This document shows positions 1 through 10,324 of a stretch of DNA of 64,000 nt, piece by piece. Both the position numbers and the translations under genes were made by a program. Source of the stretch: Enterobacter sp. Cy-643 (GTDB lineage Bacteria > Pseudomonadota > Gammaproteobacteria > Enterobacterales > Enterobacteriaceae); contig NZ_VWWV01000002.1 in the NCBI RefSeq assembly GCF_011752815.1, positions 1 through 64,000 of the forward strand, written 5' to 3'. The notes beneath the pieces were generated by a model that made no database searches, was not told the DNA's origin, and saw only the letters and a list, made by a program, of their open reading frames with translations. Positions within the stretch are counted from its first letter, which is position 1, and every line of letters starts with the position of its first letter.

Positions 1-1
1 G

Positions 2-307
2 ATTTTCGTCGGCAACCGCGGCTGCGTGCAGATCTTCACCGGTGAAATCCGCAAAGTGGTCCCGATGGAAAACTGGGTCAACGTGTTCAACCCGGAATTC
101 ACCCTGCACCTGATGGGCGACACCATCGCCGAAAGCTGGGTAACCCGCAAACCGACCGCTGACGGCCACGTGACCAGCCTTGAGCTGTTCGCCGCCGACG
201 GCACGCAGATTGCCCAGCTGTATGGCCAGCGCACCGAAGGTCAGCCGGAACAAGAGCAGTGGCGTCTGCAAATTGAAGCGCTGATCGGCAAAGGGTTAGC
301 GGCATGA
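2..307 (+). CDS. hmuS: Haem utilisation/degradation protein HmuS (HemS), C-terminal part only
   Basis: The 5' part lies outside the window; the reading frame is open from base 2 and ends at TGA 305-307. The visible ~100 residues contain the HemS/HmuS tail ([13 protein letters not shown], then [13 protein letters not shown]), typical of the C-terminal repeat of this cytoplasmic haem-binding or haem-degrading family of about 340-350 residues. The next gene starts inside the stop codon (ATGA overlap), so it is the promoter-proximal part of hmuSTUV. Identification rests on family similarity recalled from memory and on context; whether this protein degrades haem or only traffics it cannot be told from the tail. 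Confidence 0.85.
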   Translation: MFVGNRGCVQIFTGEIRKVVPMENWVNVFNPEFTLHLMGDTIAESWVTRKPTADGHVTSLELFAADGTQIAQLYGQRTEGQPEQEQWRLQIEALIGKGLAA

Positions 308-1119
308 AACGCCTGCTACTCGCCATCCTCGCCCTGCCGTTAATGGCAGGTGCGGCCGAGCGCGTGGTAACCATCGGTGGCGATGTCACCGAGATTGCCT
401 GGGCTCTGGGTGCGGGTCAGGATGTGGTGGCTCGTGATAGCACGAGCCTTCATCCCGATGCCGTGAAAAAATTGCCGGATGTGGGCTATCTGCGCCAGCT
501 TAATGCCGAGGGTATTCTCGCCATGCGCCCGACGCTGGTGCTGGCCAGCGCTCAGGCTCAGCCTTCCATGGCGCTGAAGCAAATTGAGGCCAGCAAAGTG
601 AAGGTTGTGACCGTCCCGGCGGAAAATACTCTCGAGAGCATTGATGCCAAGGTTGCTGCCGTGGCTACCGCGCTGGGTAAAACTGCGGAAGGCGACAAGC
701 TGCGCAAAACGCTTCACGACCAGCTGCAGGCGATCCCGGCCAAACCGCTGGGCAAAAAAGTACTGTTCATTATGAGCCACGGCGGTATGACCGCCATGGC
801 GGCAGGACAGGAAACCGCCGCGGATGCCGCGATTCACGCCGCCGGGCTGGACAATGCCATGCAGGGCTTCAAGCGCTACCAGCCTCTGTCCCAGGAAGGG
901 GTGATCGCCAGTAAACCAGACCTGATCCTGGTCACTACCGACGGGGTGAAAACCCTCGGTGGGGAAGCCAAAGTCTGGGCACTACCGGGGCTTGCGCAAA
1001 CGCCTGCCGGGAAAAATAAACAGCTGATGGTCGTCGATGACATGGCGCTGCTCGGCTTTGGCATTGATACCCCGCAGACAATTCTCGCCCTGCGCAAAAA
1101 AGCGGAGCAACTGCCGTGA
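304..1119 (+). CDS. hmuT: Haem ABC transporter, periplasmic haem-binding protein HmuT
   Basis: 271 residues with a Sec signal peptide (positively charged MKR, hydrophobic core, likely cleavage after AGA near residue 18). The mature part begins with the [18 protein letters not shown] segment typical of cluster A-II (BtuF/FhuD-like) binding proteins. It would bind haem in the periplasm and hand it to HmuUV. The ATG overlaps the hmuS stop (ATGA) and its own stop overlaps the GTG of hmuU, indicating translational coupling. Regulation by Fur is expected for the family, but the operon promoter is outside the window. Confidence 0.93.
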   Translation: MKRLLLAILALPLMAGAAERVVTIGGDVTEIAWALGAGQDVVARDSTSLHPDAVKKLPDVGYLRQLNAEGILAMRPTLVLASAQAQPSMALKQIEASKVKVVTVPAENTLESIDAKVAAVATALGKTAEGDKLRKTLHDQLQAIPAKPLGKKVLFIMSHGGMTAMAAGQETAADAAIHAAGLDNAMQGFKRYQPLSQEGVIASKPDLILVTTDGVKTLGGEAKVWALPGLAQTPAGKNKQLMVVDDMALLGFGIDTPQTILALRKKAEQLP

Positions 1120-2111
1120 TACGCCGACCTTTGCCTCACCATGCCCTGTGTTTGATGGGGCTGGTTTTGCTGGCAATGGCGCTTATTGCCGCTAACCTCG
1201 GCGCCATGCGGCTGTCCGTGGCCGTGCTGTGGCAGGCGCATGACGACACGTTACGCGACATCTGGCTCAACATCCGTCTGCCGCGGGTGCTGCTGGCGGC
1301 GCTGATCGGCGGCGCGCTGGCGCTGTCGGGCTGCGTGATGCAGGGGTTGTTCCGTAACCCGCTGGCCGATCCGGGTCTGCTTGGGATCAGCAGCGGGGCC
1401 GCGCTGGCGGTGGGTCTGTCGATTGTCATGCCGCTGGCTCTGCCGGCGGTTTTGGCGCTTTATGCCCCTATGCTGGCGGCGTTTGTCGGCAGCCTGGCGG
1501 TGACGCTGGCAATTTTCCTGCTTAGCCGGAAAGGCACTAACAGTTTGTCTCGTCTGCTGCTGGTAGGCATCGCCATCAATGCGCTGTGCGGCGCGGCGGT
1601 TGGCGTGCTGTCATGGATAAGCAACGACGCTCAGCTACGCCAGCTTTCTCTGTGGGGAATGGGTAGCCTGGGCCAGGCGCAATGGTCCACGCTGCTCGCC
1701 ACCGCGTCGCTTATTCTTCCCGCAAGCCTTGGTATCTGGCTGCTTTCAAAGCGCCTGAACCTGCTCCAGCTTGGCGATGAAGAGGCGCATTATCTGGGCG
1801 TGGATGTCAAAACGACCCAGCGGCATTTGCTGATCCTGAGCGCCTTGTTGGTTGCCGCCGCGGTGGCCATCAGCGGCGTTATCGGCTTCGTTGGCCTGGT
1901 GGTTCCGCATCTGGTACGCATGTGGCTGGGGTCCGATCATCGCTGGCTGGTACCTGGCTCAGTGCTGGCAGGCGCCATGCTGCTGTTGGTAGCCGATACG
2001 CTGGCACGAACAATTGTGTCGCCTGCGGAAATGCCGGTAGGCCTGTTGACTAGCCTGATAGGCGGCCCCTGGTTCCTGGCGATGATCTTTCGCAGCAAGG
2101 AGAGCGCGTGA
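1116..2111 (+). CDS. hmuU: Haem ABC transporter permease HmuU
   Basis: 331 residues of alternating hydrophobic segments, about ten membrane helices, as in the FecCD/BtuC permease family. The family motif around [20 protein letters not shown] near residues 68-88 and the coupling-helix region [13 protein letters not shown] near residue 260 are both visible. The start is GTG at 1116, overlapping the hmuT stop; no better in-frame start lies nearby. It forms the inner-membrane channel of the haem importer with HmuV as ATPase. Confidence 0.94.
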   Translation: MIRRPLPHHALCLMGLVLLAMALIAANLGAMRLSVAVLWQAHDDTLRDIWLNIRLPRVLLAALIGGALALSGCVMQGLFRNPLADPGLLGISSGAALAVGLSIVMPLALPAVLALYAPMLAAFVGSLAVTLAIFLLSRKGTNSLSRLLLVGIAINALCGAAVGVLSWISNDAQLRQLSLWGMGSLGQAQWSTLLATASLILPASLGIWLLSKRLNLLQLGDEEAHYLGVDVKTTQRHLLILSALLVAAAVAISGVIGFVGLVVPHLVRMWLGSDHRWLVPGSVLAGAMLLLVADTLARTIVSPAEMPVGLLTSLIGGPWFLAMIFRSKESA

Positions 2112-2890
2112 TGAATGAAGTTCTGTCCACGCATAATATTTCGCTGAAGCTGGGCCAACGTTATCTGATTGATAACGTCAATGTCAGCCTGAAGCCGGGT
2201 GAAGTCGTGGCGCTGATTGGCCCAAACGGCGCGGGTAAATCCACGCTGTTGCGACTGTTAACCGGGTTTCAACAGCCCGACAGCGGGCACGTTGCCCTGG
2301 CGGGCCATCATTTGAATCAGTGGTCCAACGAAGCCCTTTCCCGCAAACGCGCGGTGATGCGCCAGCAAAGCAGTATGGCGTTTAGCTGGACGGTTGAAGA
2401 TGTGATCGCCATGGGCCGGGCGCCCTGGCCGCAGGAATCAACGGCCCGCGTCGTGGCAGAAGTCATGGCGTTGACCGGGTGTGAAGATCTTAGCGGCAGA
2501 GATTTTTGCCGCTTATCCGGCGGTGAGCAGCAGCGGGTGCAGCTTGCCCGGGCGCTGGCGCAGCTTTGGTGCGACGGGCAGCCTCACGGCTGGCTGTTTC
2601 TGGACGAGCCTACGTCAGCGCTGGATCTCTACCACCAGCAGCATGTCCTGCGCCTGCTGCGTCGCCTGGCGCAAACGGGGACGCTGTCGGTTTGCGTTGT
2701 GCTGCACGATTTAAATCTGGCGGCACTCTGGGCCGACCGTATCGTGCTGTTGCATAAAGGCAGGCTGGTAGCGGACGGGACGCCGGACGAAGTCCTGGAA
2801 GAGCAAACTTTACAGCGCTGGTATCAGGCCGATCTACGGGTGTTCCGACATCCGGAACACCCGGTTCCTCAGGTAGGTCTGCGTCAGTGA
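2111..2890 (+). CDS. hmuV: Haem ABC transporter ATP-binding protein HmuV
   Basis: About 259 residues. Walker A is GPNGAGKST (near residue 38), the ABC signature is LSGGEQQR, Walker B is WLFLDEPTSALD and the switch histidine lies in VLHDLNLAALWADR, so it should be an active ATPase energising haem import. ATG at 2111 overlaps the hmuU stop; a GTG one codon earlier (2108) is an equally possible start. The stop codon directly abuts the stop of the opposing selO gene with no spacer, so no room exists for a separate terminator between the two genes. Confidence 0.93.
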   Translation: MNEVLSTHNISLKLGQRYLIDNVNVSLKPGEVVALIGPNGAGKSTLLRLLTGFQQPDSGHVALAGHHLNQWSNEALSRKRAVMRQQSSMAFSWTVEDVIAMGRAPWPQESTARVVAEVMALTGCEDLSGRDFCRLSGGEQQRVQLARALAQLWCDGQPHGWLFLDEPTSALDLYHQQHVLRLLRRLAQTGTLSVCVVLHDLNLAALWADRIVLLHKGRLVADGTPDEVLEEQTLQRWYQADLRVFRHPEHPVPQVGLRQ

Positions 2891-4336
2891 TCAGCTTGAA
2901 CAGCTGACTTCCAGCCGTTTTCCCCAGTCAGGTGGGCGCTGTGTCATATCATCCTCACGGTCGGAAAACGGTTGGAGCAGCGCCGCGTGGAGTTTCGCCA
3001 GTTCGCGAGTATCGCCCTGCTCCGCGGCTTCGATTGCCCGCTGCGCCAGCCAGTTACGTAATACCAACGCCGGGTTCACCTCCCGCATTCTCTGTTGACG
3101 CTCTGCGTCACTCACCTGCTCCACCTGAAGCCGCTCACGGTAGCGCCCAAACCAGGTGTCAAAACTTGCCCTGTCGATAAACTCATCCCGCAGCGGCGAC
3201 GCCGCGCTAAGCTGTTCCGTCAGGCTCAGCATACGGAAAGTGCGCGTGTAATCACTGCCTTCTTTGCTCATCAGGGCGAAGAGTTCACTCAGGATTTGGT
3301 TATCGGCCTGTTGTTCGGTAAAGAGCCCCAGTTTAGCCCGCATCCGCTGGCCAAAAGCACGCATGATAGCCGGCTGGTAGCCATCCAGAATCGCGTTCAG
3401 CTTATCGGCCGTAATAAACGGGGATAGCGTCTGCGCCAGGCGCTGCAGGTTCCAGAGCCCCACCGCCGGCTGGTTGTCGAAGGCATACCGGCCCTGGTAG
3501 TCGGAATGGTTGCAGATGAACTCAGGCTGGTAGTCATCGAGGAAACCATACGGGCCATAGTCCATGGTCAGCCCAAGAATCGACATGTTGTCGGTGTTCA
3601 TCACCCCGTGGGCAAAGCCCACCGTTTGCCAGCTGGCAATGAGCGCGGCGGTACGCGCCACCACGTCGCTAAACCACAGCTCATAGCGATCTTCAAGTCC
3701 CTGCAAATGCGGCCAGTGGTGACGAATGGCGTAATCGGCAAGCTGCTGGACTTTTTCCGGCTCGCGGCGATAGTAGAAATGCTCAAAATGCCCGAAACGC
3801 AAATGGCTTTCGGACACGCGGAGCAGCATTGCCCCCTGTTCAACCGTTTCACGTTGTACCGGCGTATCACTGGTAACAATCGTTAATGCGCGCGTCGTCG
3901 GGACGCCTAACGCGTGCATGGCTTCGCTGGCGAGAAATTCGCGGATGGTGGAGCGCAGCACGGCCCGGCCATCGCCCATACGTGAGTACGGCGTCAAGCC
4001 AGCGCCTTTGAGATGCCAGTCAACTTTGCGCCCGTCCGCGAGTTGTTGCTCTCCCAGTAAAATACCGCGCCCGTCCCCCAATTGCCCGGCCCAGACGCCG
4101 AACTGATGCCCGCTATACACCTGGGCGAGCGGCTGCATGCCGGGCAGCAGCATTTCGCCACGCCAGATCCCCTGCTGCGGTGCGGCAAAAAACGAGGCAT
4201 CAATCCCCAGATCGTCAGCCAGCGGCTGGCTGTGGTAAAGCAGCCGGGCATTTTTCAGCGGCGTGGGGGGTAATTCGCTGTAGAACCCCGGCAACTCGTC
4301 GTGCCAGGTATTCAGAAAAGCTAAAGTATTGGTCAT
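2891..4336 (-). CDS. selO: Protein adenylyltransferase SelO (YdiU)
   Basis: 481 residues from ATG at 4336, preceded by a strong GGAGG site; the family is about 478 residues long. SelO is a pseudokinase-fold enzyme that transfers AMP to protein Ser/Thr/Tyr and protects against oxidative stress. Visible features are the N-terminal [10 protein letters not shown] block, the metal-binding segment NTDNMSILG followed by DYGPYGFLD, and a C-terminal VSCSS tail. The tail cysteine stands where eukaryotic SelO has selenocysteine. A longer reading frame upstream overlaps ydiV and lacks family similarity, so it was not used. Confidence 0.95.
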   Translation of the reverse strand: MTNTLAFLNTWHDELPGFYSELPPTPLKNARLLYHSQPLADDLGIDASFFAAPQQGIWRGEMLLPGMQPLAQVYSGHQFGVWAGQLGDGRGILLGEQQLADGRKVDWHLKGAGLTPYSRMGDGRAVLRSTIREFLASEAMHALGVPTTRALTIVTSDTPVQRETVEQGAMLLRVSESHLRFGHFEHFYYRREPEKVQQLADYAIRHHWPHLQGLEDRYELWFSDVVARTAALIASWQTVGFAHGVMNTDNMSILGLTMDYGPYGFLDDYQPEFICNHSDYQGRYAFDNQPAVGLWNLQRLAQTLSPFITADKLNAILDGYQPAIMRAFGQRMRAKLGLFTEQQADNQILSELFALMSKEGSDYTRTFRMLSLTEQLSAASPLRDEFIDRASFDTWFGRYRERLQVEQVSDAERQQRMREVNPALVLRNWLAQRAIEAAEQGDTRELAKLHAALLQPFSDREDDMTQRPPDWGKRLEVSCSS

Positions 4337-4400
4337 GGTTCCTCCGCCCGACAGTGTAGCCCCAGTAATGCATTTTAAACACGGCCGGGCAGCAGGGACT

Positions 4401-5132
4401 TTAGTGAACCAGACCTTCATGAGGGGGGAAAAGGGATGCCAGTTCCTCCGGCGGCACCAGCGGCCAGAGTTTGCCCAGCATCGCGGCAAAGCCTAAACCC
4501 TGCACTTTACGCCGCGCGCTGGCGGAATCTATCCCGGCAATCAGCAACGCCTGGCAAAACGGTAAAACCTGCCCAAGAATGGCAAACATAAAAGGGGAGA
4601 AAGTGCGGCCTGGAAGCTGTTTCTGAACAAAAAAGCGGTCCATGACCACATGCCGGAACAGGCCATCGAAAATAGATTTTGTGGTGGCATGGCCGGCACC
4701 AAAGTCAGCCAGACCGAGTGGGAAACGTTCGGCCAGCCAGGCCAGCCTTAAATTCGTTTTACCGCGATTTAAATCAGGAAAACTTTCGCTAATCATTAAT
4801 TCAATAAACGGTAAAGCCTTTAGCCGGATATATAAATCCTGGTTGTTAATTAACATATCAATAATAGTTTCATTAATATGAACCCAGACAACAAGCTGCC
4901 GGGAGATAAAGAAATTCTGATGTTCTTCTATTTGCGTTAATTTTTCTCTAAACAGCTCGAGATGCTGTTCCGGCGCAAGATGAGGAATTAACAATTCGGT
5001 TGGAATACGAACCGGCGCGTTGGCACCCACGAAGTTTGCAACGATTTCGACGCCCAAAATGCTATCGTCCGGCCTGACGGCGGGGCGATAGTAGAGGTGA
5101 GAACAATAAACACTATCAAGTGAAACAATCAT
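4401..5132 (-). CDS. ydiV: Degenerate EAL-domain protein YdiV/RflP, anti-FlhD4C2 factor
   Basis: 243 residues from ATG at 5132 (E. coli YdiV is 237). It resembles YdiV along its length: GVEIVANF where active EAL enzymes carry the E-A-L motif, [15 protein letters not shown], and [15 protein letters not shown]. Catalytic acidic residues of true c-di-GMP phosphodiesterases are missing. YdiV binds FlhD to block flagellar gene activation and targets FlhDC for ClpXP, so this copy probably links nutrition to motility. A TTG start 51 bases upstream is less likely. It sits next to selO as in E. coli, but a LacI-type gene now separates it from nlpC. Confidence 0.88.
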   Translation of the reverse strand: MIVSLDSVYCSHLYYRPAVRPDDSILGVEIVANFVGANAPVRIPTELLIPHLAPEQHLELFREKLTQIEEHQNFFISRQLVVWVHINETIIDMLINNQDLYIRLKALPFIELMISESFPDLNRGKTNLRLAWLAERFPLGLADFGAGHATTKSIFDGLFRHVVMDRFFVQKQLPGRTFSPFMFAILGQVLPFCQALLIAGIDSASARRKVQGLGFAAMLGKLWPLVPPEELASLFPPHEGLVH

Positions 5133-5300
5133 TTTGCCAGCCCTGTGGATTTCTGGTTGGACGGCAGAGAGATACAGCGCCAATCCGAAAATAGTCGGAT
5201 AGCTACTATCGCTGTGAATTTCACACTCATCCCTGAAACGTTTAAGCTTTATGTTTTAATAACTTTTAGCTTATCCTGGATATCCGTACATAGCCAGTTT

Positions 5301-6275
5301 TTAACGTAAATTCCGAACGGAATCACGCGCAATGATGCAAGGTAAAAAAGATTCATTCTCACAATGCTCATTCAGTAATTTACGCGTGGCAAAGCGGGCC
5401 ATGTCGCCTATTGGGAAATAAACGCTGGTTAACGCCGGACGGACAAATGCCGCACGATCGCCACTGTCATAACAAATAAGGGATATATCCAGAGGAATGC
5501 GTAAGCCCCGCTCGGTAATGGCCAGCATCGCCCCAACGGCCATCTCTTCGTTACAGCAATAAAGAGCGCTGATTTTAAATTCATCCAGTAAGGCTGAGGT
5601 TTGCCGATAGCCGCTGGGCATATCGTACTCCCCTTCCACTACCGCCACCGGAGTAATGCCCTGTTCTTCCATGGCATCGAGAAAACCCTGGCGTCGTAAG
5701 AGGCTGGAGGCGCGCTGTGTAGGGCCATGCAGACAGGCTATCGCCAAATGGCCGGCATCCAGCAAATAGCGGGTGGCCATGTGGCTGGCAAGTCGATGAT
5801 CGAAGACCACGCAACGCGAGCTTAATGCGGGCACGTCTCTGTCGAGAACGATAAACCGGTTACCTCGTTCCGCCAGTTGAAGCAGCGTTTCGTCCGCGAT
5901 GGCACGGACATGGAGGATCAGGCCATCGCAGCGCAGGTTGTAGAGTCGCTGAATGGCATTGCGCTCGTTCTCCTCTAAGCCACGCCCCTGCGTGACCAGT
6001 AGCTGTTTGCCGTTGGATTCGGCTTCGCTTTGCACCGTATCCATAAGCGCCCCGAAGAAGCCGCCGGTATATGAGGTGGTCACCAGACCAATGGAATGGC
6101 TCTGGCTCGACGCCAGCGCTCTGGCTGCAGGATTGGGGGAATAGCCCAGTTCAGCAATCGCGGCCTCCACTTTAACGCGGGTTTGCGATTTAACCTTAGT
6201 GTCGCCATTCACCACGCGGGAGACGGTGGCGCGGGAGACGCCGGCGTGGGCAGCAACATCTTCGAGGGTGACCAT
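5301..6275 (-). CDS. LacI/GalR-family transcriptional regulator, target unknown
   Basis: 324 residues from ATG at 6275. Residues 1-30 form the classic LacI helix-turn-helix (VTLEDVAAHAGVSRATVSRV) followed by the hinge helix AARALASS; the rest is a periplasmic-binding-protein-like sensor domain (NSxxF-type GFFGALMDTV, LDRDVP, C-terminal SVYFPIGDMA). It probably represses a sugar-use locus and is relieved by a sugar or sugar phosphate. No transport or catabolic operon lies beside it, so its target is elsewhere or itself. It interrupts the ydiV-nlpC adjacency seen in E. coli, which suggests a lineage-specific insertion. Confidence 0.85.
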   Translation of the reverse strand: MVTLEDVAAHAGVSRATVSRVVNGDTKVKSQTRVKVEAAIAELGYSPNPAARALASSQSHSIGLVTTSYTGGFFGALMDTVQSEAESNGKQLLVTQGRGLEENERNAIQRLYNLRCDGLILHVRAIADETLLQLAERGNRFIVLDRDVPALSSRCVVFDHRLASHMATRYLLDAGHLAIACLHGPTQRASSLLRRQGFLDAMEEQGITPVAVVEGEYDMPSGYRQTSALLDEFKISALYCCNEEMAVGAMLAITERGLRIPLDISLICYDSGDRAAFVRPALTSVYFPIGDMARFATRKLLNEHCENESFLPCIIARDSVRNLR

Positions 6276-6400
6276 GACACAATCCTTAGCGGGAAAAGCA
6301 CAATGCATCCCGATATTACCTGATATTGCTAATACCGTTGACGTTGCCCGCAGATTTGCGGGAACGGTCACGATTTTCAGTCAAGAAAAAACAGGAAAGG

Positions 6401-6862
6401 CTATATGCGGCGGGCTTGCCAGAATTTTTTACGCCAGTAGACGTTGTCCAGAGAGGAACGCATAACGCCCCGACTGGTAGACGCGTGAATAAAGGTGTTG
6501 TCGGTGTCATAAATGCCGACGTGCAGGCCGCTTTCGCCCGAGCCAGTTTTGAAGAACACCAGATCGCCTGGCAGCAGGTCGTCTTTATCGATTTTTGTGC
6601 CGATTTCTGCCTGCTCGCTGGTCATGCGCGGCAGCATCAGATCGAACCTGTCGCGGAAGGTCATCAGCACGAAGCCGGAACAATCCACGCCGCGCCGGCT
6701 CATGCCGCCGTAGGTGTACGGCGTGCCGTGCCAGCTGCGAAGCTGATCGTTTAGCTGGGCGATAACGGTGATCGAATCGGAAAGCCTGGCGTTCGGATGA
6801 GGGGCATTATGACTACACCCCACCAACACTATGCATGCCACTGCAATAAGCCACAAACGCAT
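6401..6862 (-). CDS. nlpC: NlpC/P60-family endopeptidase lipoprotein NlpC
   Basis: 153 residues. The signal peptide ends in a lipobox (VLVGC, Cys16), so the protein should be an envelope lipoprotein. The NlpC/P60 cysteine-peptidase domain shows the catalytic Cys in GVDCSGFV, the His in GLHVGIYD and the third residue in FIHAS. The family cleaves D-gamma-glutamyl-meso-diaminopimelate bonds in peptidoglycan. The gene lies downstream of btuCED on the same strand, as in E. coli. Confidence 0.93.
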   Translation of the reverse strand: MRLWLIAVACIVLVGCSHNAPHPNARLSDSITVIAQLNDQLRSWHGTPYTYGGMSRRGVDCSGFVLMTFRDRFDLMLPRMTSEQAEIGTKIDKDDLLPGDLVFFKTGSGESGLHVGIYDTDNTFIHASTSRGVMRSSLDNVYWRKKFWQARRI

Positions 6863-6938
6863 TTTCAGACAACTCCCGGTCTTGCTGTTTCCAGTAATTT
6901 AGCCTGTCGCCCGGAATTATTGCAAGCTTTCCACGATG

Positions 6939-7685
6939 TTATAACGGGCTTATCAGCATACTGTGCCCTTCGATGCGCAATAGCCGAAACGGCATCTGGT
7001 AAGCTGCAGACAAATTTTTCGGCGTCAGCACTTCATCTTTCTGCCCCCGGTCGACCATTTTCCCTTCACGCAAGAGCCACACTTTGTGGGCATGACGCAG
7101 GCTATGGTTCAAATCATGGCTGCTCATTACTATCGCAATGCCGGCCGCACACAATGCATGCAACAGGCGATCTAACGCCGCCTGCTGGGCGACATCAAGG
7201 CTGTTCATCGGCTCATCGAGCAGCAAGAGTTGCCCTTCGGGATTGACCGAGGGATCAATCTGCAGCAGCACGGCGGCAAGGCGAACGCGCTGCCATTCAC
7301 CGCCGGAAAGCTGGTTGACCGATCTGGTCAGTTTGTCTGAGAGCCACAGCGATTCCGCCAGGCGCAGCATTGCCGCTTCGGATTCAGGCGAGGATTGATG
7401 CAGCTGCAGGTAGTGCCAGACGGGCATCGCAAAAGGGGGAAGTTGCTGTTGGCTTAGCCAGGCTCGACGCCGGGAAAGCTCGGCCGGCAAATAGCCGTCA
7501 AGCGGCTGCTGGTTAAACAGAAGGCTGCCTTGCCCGGCGCTTAATCCTGCCATACGCGTGAGCAGCGTACTCTTGCCCGCCCCATTCGGCCCGACAAGAT
7601 GGATAAGTTCTCCGGGCTCCACCGCCGCAGATATTGGCCCAACCCGGCCCGCGACGGTGACGCCTGTCAGCTGCAGCAGGGACAA
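6939..7685 (-). CDS. btuD: Vitamin B12 ABC transporter ATP-binding protein BtuD
   Basis: 248 residues if translation begins at TTG 7683-7685, two bases after the btuE stop; E. coli BtuD is 249. Walker [10 protein letters not shown], signature [12 protein letters not shown], Walker [13 protein letters not shown] and switch His in [12 protein letters not shown] are intact. An ATG at 7715, inside the end of btuE, would add ten residues without family similarity and cannot be excluded. BtuD powers BtuC in cobalamin import from periplasmic BtuF. Order btuC-btuE-btuD matches E. coli. Confidence 0.92.
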   Translation of the reverse strand: MSLLQLTGVTVAGRVGPISAAVEPGELIHLVGPNGAGKSTLLTRMAGLSAGQGSLLFNQQPLDGYLPAELSRRRAWLSQQQLPPFAMPVWHYLQLHQSSPESEAAMLRLAESLWLSDKLTRSVNQLSGGEWQRVRLAAVLLQIDPSVNPEGQLLLLDEPMNSLDVAQQAALDRLLHALCAAGIAIVMSSHDLNHSLRHAHKVWLLREGKMVDRGQKDEVLTPKNLSAAYQMPFRLLRIEGHSMLISPL

Positions 7686-7686
7686 C

Positions 7687-8238
7687 TTATTTAGCCAAAG
7701 CCTGTTTAATGGCATCCAGCACCACAGGATCTTCCGGCGTCATGTCCGGAGAGAAACGCTGGATCACTTTGCCATCACGTCCAATCAAGAATTTTTCAAA
7801 GTTCCACAGGATGTCGTCAGGGTAAAGTGGACCACGCCCTTTGCTGCTCATACGCTCCAGGAAACCGCTCCCTTCTGGAGCAACGGCTGCCGGGCGGGCA
7901 TCAATCAGTTTTTGATAAAACGGATGGCGGTGCTCGCCGTTGACGTCGATTTTGCTAAACAGTGGGAACGTCACGCCATAGGTGGTGCTGCAGAAGGTTT
8001 TAATTTCTTCGCTGCTGCCCGGCTCTTGCCCCAGGAACTGATTGCACGGGAAACCAAGCACGCTGAAACCCTGGGCTTCAAAGTCTTTTTGCAGATTTTC
8101 CAGTTGCTCATACTGCGGCGTCAGGCCGCATTTAGAGGCGACGTTTACCACTAGCAGCACTTTTCCCTGCCAGCTCTCCAGCGTAGTGTTTTCGCCGTCA
8201 ATGGTGGTGACTTCGGTGTTCAGAACATTGCTTTGCAT
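7687..8238 (-). CDS. btuE: Glutathione/thioredoxin peroxidase BtuE
   Basis: 183 residues from ATG at 8238, the same length as E. coli BtuE, with a GAGG-like ribosome site just upstream. The glutathione-peroxidase fold is shown by [13 protein letters not shown] (peroxidatic Cys in the place of selenocysteine), the [12 protein letters not shown] motif and WNFEKFLIG. It reduces hydroperoxides using thioredoxin or glutathione. Although in the btu operon, BtuE is not needed for B12 transport. Confidence 0.95.
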   Translation of the reverse strand: MQSNVLNTEVTTIDGENTTLESWQGKVLLVVNVASKCGLTPQYEQLENLQKDFEAQGFSVLGFPCNQFLGQEPGSSEEIKTFCSTTYGVTFPLFSKIDVNGEHRHPFYQKLIDARPAAVAPEGSGFLERMSSKGRGPLYPDDILWNFEKFLIGRDGKVIQRFSPDMTPEDPVVLDAIKQALAK

Positions 8239-8264
8239 ATCATCCTCTTCCTCTGTGAGCCGAA

Positions 8265-9245
8265 TTAACGTCCGGCTTTCAATAATAGCCAGATAAACAC
8301 CGGCGCGCCGAGCGTAGCGGTGACTACGCCAATGGGCAGTTCGGCCGAGCTTAGCGCAAGCCTTGCCACCACATCCGCGCCGGTTAAAACCGCGGCCCCT
8401 GCCAGCGCGCTGGCGGGCAGCAAAACGCGATGATCGGTTAACCCCGCGAGTCGCAGCATGTGCGGGATCACCAGACCAACAAATCCAATCGCGCCGGCAA
8501 GCGCCACGCTGACGCCAACCAGCCAGCCGGTAGCCAGAACCAAAATATTGCGCCACAGCCAGACGGAAAGCCCCAGCTGTCGGGCTGAGTTTTCACCGAG
8601 CGCCATCAGGTTGAGCGGAGCATGCTGCCGACACAGCCAGACAACCACCGGCAGCAGCGTCACCATCAACCAGCCCTGACGCCAGTCCACGCCGCCAAAA
8701 CCGCCCATCATCCAGTACATTAGCTGGCGTAGGTCAAGACTTGAGCTAAAGTAGACCGCCCAGGTCATCAGGGCGCTACAAATAATGCCGAGGGCAACAC
8801 CTGCAAGTAATAGACGACTGGTGGAGAGATGACGACGGGAAAAACGTAACAGAATGAGAGTGATCGCTAAGGCACCGAGAATGGCGCACAGCCCCAGCAC
8901 CCAGCCCGGCAGCATCCCCTGCCCGAGCAACAGGGCAACAACCAGCGCAACGCCTGCGCCGTTGGAGACGCCAAGTAAACCGGGTTCGGCCAGCGGATTT
9001 TCAAACAGCGACTGCATAATCGTGCCGGCCACGGCCAGAGCAGCCCCCACCAGCAGGACGGCCAGCGTACGCGGCAAGCGGATTTGCCAGATGAAGAGCC
9101 GGGCCTCATCATTCCACCAGGAAAGGGGGGAAAACCAGACATCCCCGGCGCACAGGCTCAAGGCCAGCATCGTCGCCGTGGCAAAGACCAGGGCAACCAG
9201 CCAGCGTCGCTCAAATCTGCGTTGTCTGGTTACAAAATTCAGCAT
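8265..9245 (-). CDS. btuC: Vitamin B12 ABC transporter permease BtuC
   Basis: 326 residues, identical in length to E. coli BtuC, with about ten membrane helices. Family motifs are [18 protein letters not shown] near residue 75 and the cytoplasmic gate/coupling region [16 protein letters not shown] near residue 247. It forms the dimeric membrane channel of BtuCDF. The spacer to btuE is 26 bases, so btuCED is probably one transcript. In E. coli ihfA lies upstream; here a MarR/GNAT gene is inserted between them. Confidence 0.95.
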   Translation of the reverse strand: MLNFVTRQRRFERRWLVALVFATATMLALSLCAGDVWFSPLSWWNDEARLFIWQIRLPRTLAVLLVGAALAVAGTIMQSLFENPLAEPGLLGVSNGAGVALVVALLLGQGMLPGWVLGLCAILGALAITLILLRFSRRHLSTSRLLLAGVALGIICSALMTWAVYFSSSLDLRQLMYWMMGGFGGVDWRQGWLMVTLLPVVVWLCRQHAPLNLMALGENSARQLGLSVWLWRNILVLATGWLVGVSVALAGAIGFVGLVIPHMLRLAGLTDHRVLLPASALAGAAVLTGADVVARLALSSAELPIGVVTATLGAPVFIWLLLKAGR

Positions 9246-9346
9246 TCCGTAAAGGCTCCCCCTGCCCCGTTTATGCGCCTGATTTTACGGGGAGTTCACC
9301 GAAGAGGACAAGCAAAGAAAGGTCGTAATAGCCCATCAGTCCCGAA

Positions 9347-10306
9347 TTACTCTTCTGCCGATCGTTTGCGCGTGAACTGCTGCTCCAGCATTGAACTTCC
9401 CCATTGTTCGCCCTGCCATTCCCGGGTTAGCCTGAATCCCATCGACTCATAAAGATGGCGAGCTGCATTCAGGCCGCTAAAAGTCCACAGCTGCACGGCG
9501 GAAAAACCATACTCATCGCAAAATCGCATGGCCTCACGTAAAAGCATTCGCCCAATACCGCTCCCACGGCACTCATCGTCGAGAATGAACCAGCGCAAAT
9601 GGGCTTCGTGATTGCCCAGGTCCTCGCCATCAATGGATACAGAGCCCACGATTTTGCCATTGCGGCAGACCACCCAGATGCGGTTACACGGGCGATCCAG
9701 CCTGCCTGAAAACTCCGCCAGCCCGGCAGCCACTTTCCCTTCAAAAAAGTGGCCGAAGCCATAGTGTGTTGAGTAATAGTTAGCGTGCATTTCCGCCACG
9801 CGGCCAATCACGCCTGGCTGGTACCCCGTCATTATCTCGAAGTTTTTTCTTCCCTCTTCCCCCGTCAACTCACCGCGACAGGCTTTCAGCGCCAGAGCAT
9901 AGTTGGACAGACCGTCAGCAACGGATTGCTGTGCCTGAGCATCCAGATGCACCAGCGCTTTCTCTACGCGCATTCTGCCGTATCGGTGGATTTCCCTGAC
10001 CGTCAGTTTGCCCTGAGCGGTCAACTGGAGCCGCCTGGCTCTGGCGTCTTCGTCTGAAACACTCTCGAACAGCTCTCCCGCATTTCGCAGCTTGCCTATC
10101 ATTCGGCTGACGCTCGACTTCTCCAGGCCAAGAACCTGAACCAGATCGGCGGCAGTGACGTTCTCCCGTGAATCAATTTCCAGCAAAGCATGGACCGCAG
10201 AAGCAGAGTAGTTCGTCGCGGCAAGCGTTGCGTTCAGGAAACCTAGCTCGCGCACAACCTGGCGCGACGAGGCGCGTATAGACTCGATAAGGGTGCTGTC
10301 AGACAT
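9347..10306 (-). CDS. MarR-type regulator fused to a GNAT N-acetyltransferase
   Basis: 319 residues from ATG at 10306. Residues ~1-150 are a MarR winged helix (LVQVLGLEKSSVSRMIGKLR recognition helix, then DARARRLQLT wing). Residues ~160-319 are a GNAT domain: the acetyl-CoA loop is DECRGSGIGRMLL, then the C-terminal NAARHLYESMGFRLT motif. Such fusions are known in bacteria, with unidentified acetyl acceptors. A perfect palindrome overlaps its promoter, so it is probably autoregulated. It stands alone between btuC and ihfA, where E. coli has nothing, suggesting acquisition. Confidence 0.88.
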   Translation of the reverse strand: MSDSTLIESIRASSRQVVRELGFLNATLAATNYSASAVHALLEIDSRENVTAADLVQVLGLEKSSVSRMIGKLRNAGELFESVSDEDARARRLQLTAQGKLTVREIHRYGRMRVEKALVHLDAQAQQSVADGLSNYALALKACRGELTGEEGRKNFEIMTGYQPGVIGRVAEMHANYYSTHYGFGHFFEGKVAAGLAEFSGRLDRPCNRIWVVCRNGKIVGSVSIDGEDLGNHEAHLRWFILDDECRGSGIGRMLLREAMRFCDEYGFSAVQLWTFSGLNAARHLYESMGFRLTREWQGEQWGSSMLEQQFTRKRSAEE

Positions 10307-10324
10307 GATCGTTCTTATTGAAAT

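Noticed and set aside
4337-4489. N-terminal extension of selO
   Set aside because: The extra 51 residues overlap ydiV in another frame and do not match SelO; the ATG at 4336 has a strong ribosome site.
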